A stretch of 64,000 bases of DNA from Multivorans sp965116445 (GTDB lineage: Bacteria; Acidobacteriota; Thermoanaerobaculia; Multivoradales; Multivoraceae). Shown here in pieces: positions 62,962-64,000 of the stretch. A program made the position numbers and the translations under genes. Position 1 is the stretch's first letter, and each line of letters begins with the position of its first letter. The notes under the pieces were generated by a model. It was given only the letters and a program-made list of their open reading frames with translations. It made no database searches and had not been told where the DNA came from. The stretch spans positions 4,092,001 to 4,156,000 of the forward strand of contig OZ220688.1 in NCBI GenBank assembly GCA_965116445.1, given 5' to 3'.

Positions 62962-64000
62962 CTAATCCTGGTTTGGCGTCATCCAGCGCTTGCCCGAGCT
63001 GTGCGGCGCGGCCCTGGCTCCGCGGTTGAACGTCTCGGCCGCGTGCGGATAGTCCGGCCCCACGACACCCCCGGCACATTCGCCGGCCGGCGGGATCACC
63101 CAGTCGCAGCCGGGCGTGTTCTCCGGGCCGTCGGTCCAGCACTTCTGTAGCGCCTCAAGATCGGCGGCCAGTGAACCCGGATCGTGCGGCGGCATGTGCT
63201 CGTTCGGGTCCCAGAAGTCGCCGGTGAACTCCTCGAGCGTCTCCATGGCCATCCGGTGGCAACCAACGCAGCCGTTGCCCTCGATGTGGATCGTCCGCAT
63301 GTCCCAGTCCGGCGCGCCCACGACGTAGTAGGGCGGGTTCGGACCCGGCAGGACGGGGACGACGGGCTGGCGCGGGTTCTCCGGAAGCCGTGCCGACTTG
63401 ATCCACGGGTTGTGGATGAACGGGTCCGCCTGGTGGCAGCGGACGCACTGGATGCCTCCGGCGGGCAGGTACGCGTCGTCGAACGCCGGGTCGTCCGGGC
63501 CGGGCAGTACGCCGAGCAGGCGGTTGTTCTCGCCGACGGAGGTCCAGGGGCTGTTGTCGCCGGACTCGAAGAAGCAGGTGGCGCCGGTGTCGTAGTTGTA
63601 GCCGATCATCTGGACCGAGTCACCGATGTCGACGGTGAAGACATCGTCACGACCGTCGTGGCGGCAGAAGCTCACCCAGACGACCTCGGGGCGCGGCGAC
63701 CCGTCGGCGTTTCTGCCTTCGTGGCGCTGGAGGCTCGAGCCCGGCATGCAGTCGCCGATCTGGAGGCTGCCGTCGTCGCAGGCGTGGAGCCCCGGATCTT
63801 CGAAGGTCTCCTGGCCGTCCTGCCGGATGCGGATGCGCGCGCCCTGGCTGCAGTCGACAGTGGGCGCGACGCCGAGGTGGGGTTCGCACATTGCGGCGTA
63901 CGCGCTGGCGCTGCGCGGCATCGGCGGGTTCGCGCCCGCAGGCGTGCACTGTTCGGCGGACTGGCCCTGCACCAGACCCGGGCCCAGCGCAACGCCGAGA
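62962..64000 (-). CDS. Secreted di-heme c-type protein, 5' partial
   Basis: At least 345 residues; the frame is still open at the window edge, reading LGVALGPGLVQGQSAEQC, probably the end of a signal peptide. Two heme c sites: GGIQCVRCHQADPFIHNPWI and GNGCVGCHRMAMETLEEFTG. About ten other Cys (MCEPHLG, DCSQG, ACDDGS, DCMPGS, CWTDG, GCDWV, ECAGG) suggest disulfides. PPYYVVGAPDWDMRTIH may be a ligand region. Likely a periplasmic electron carrier or sensor; no named family. Converges on the broken PIN toxin. Confidence 0.75.
   Translation of the reverse strand, partial: LGVALGPGLVQGQSAEQCTPAGANPPMPRSASAYAAMCEPHLGVAPTVDCSQGARIRIRQDGQETFEDPGLHACDDGSLQIGDCMPGSSLQRHEGRNADGSPRPEVVWVSFCRHDGRDDVFTVDIGDSVQMIGYNYDTGATCFFESGDNSPWTSVGENNRLLGVLPGPDDPAFDDAYLPAGGIQCVRCHQADPFIHNPWIKSARLPENPRQPVVPVLPGPNPPYYVVGAPDWDMRTIHIEGNGCVGCHRMAMETLEEFTGDFWDPNEHMPPHDPGSLAADLEALQKCWTDGPENTPGCDWVIPPAGECAGGVVGPDYPHAAETFNRGARAAPHSSGKRWMTPNQD

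Overview
The window is GC-rich, densely coding chromosomal DNA from a Gram-negative bacterium. Several families point to Acidobacteriota or a close relative, probably from an environmental or metagenome assembly: a VWFA-related secreted protein, a CarboxypepD_reg/TonB-dependent receptor with an LPLNGRNF plug motif and no SusD partner, a CRTAC1 protein with seven FG-GAP blades, secreted TPR proteins and abundant PIN toxins. No rRNA, tRNA, CRISPR array, transposase or integrase was seen. The taxon is an inference from gene content only.

Layout. 1-2.8 kb: the 3' part of an HpcH/HpaI aldolase, two PIN-type toxin-antitoxin (TA) modules and an orphan ribbon-helix-helix (RHH) antitoxin. 2.8-7.6 kb: a YkvI-like membrane protein, a serine hydrolase and a lipoprotein amidohydrolase. 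7.6-24 kb: a mosaic island. Segments of one amidohydrolase, a DUF5678-like/retropepsin pair, a TonB-C protein, a HigA antitoxin, a small four-helix membrane protein and a DUF3368 toxin recur two to six times, whole or cut, joined in different orders. Between them lie TA modules, a Dcm methyltransferase with an in-frame amber codon, an HNH fragment, an ArsR/SRPBCC/haloalkane dehalogenase operon that has lost its regulator, and a divergent pair of DUF91 and DUF4268 nuclease-like genes. 24-28 kb (minus strand): MaoC hydratase, class III CoA-transferase, CoA-ester lyase and nitronate monooxygenase. 28-36.6 kb: three small-molecule genes, then a complete branched-chain-amino-acid-type ABC transporter (H-M-G-F-K) with an acyl-CoA ligase inserted before the binding protein. 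36.7-43.8 kb: an exported FAH-family hydrolase, a VapBC, a succinate-semialdehyde dehydrogenase, a thioredoxin-ankyrin lipoprotein, a heme/copper secreted protein and another VapBC. 44-55 kb: a glycan-use locus (TonB receptor, Cys-rich secreted protein, GH3 glucosidase, SGLT-type symporter) divergent from a LacI regulator plus MFS transporter, with LacI-like operators between. 55-62 kb: VWFA, TPR, TPR and CRTAC1 secreted proteins in one run. 62-64 kb: an AbrB/PIN pair whose toxin carries an amber stop, then a di-heme secreted protein running off the end.

Two repeat systems stand out. One is the coding-derived mosaic at 6-24 kb. The other is a GC-rich palindromic element, about a dozen copies at 5.6-6 kb and 24-61 kb, sitting between genes or just inside their 5' ends. 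It is open in frame, so several exported proteins seem to gain repeat-coded N-terminal extensions ahead of their signal peptides. At least eleven TA loci or remnants are present; several keep perfect inverted repeats over a recognisable -10 box, and two have promoters placed so that transcription would begin at the start codon.
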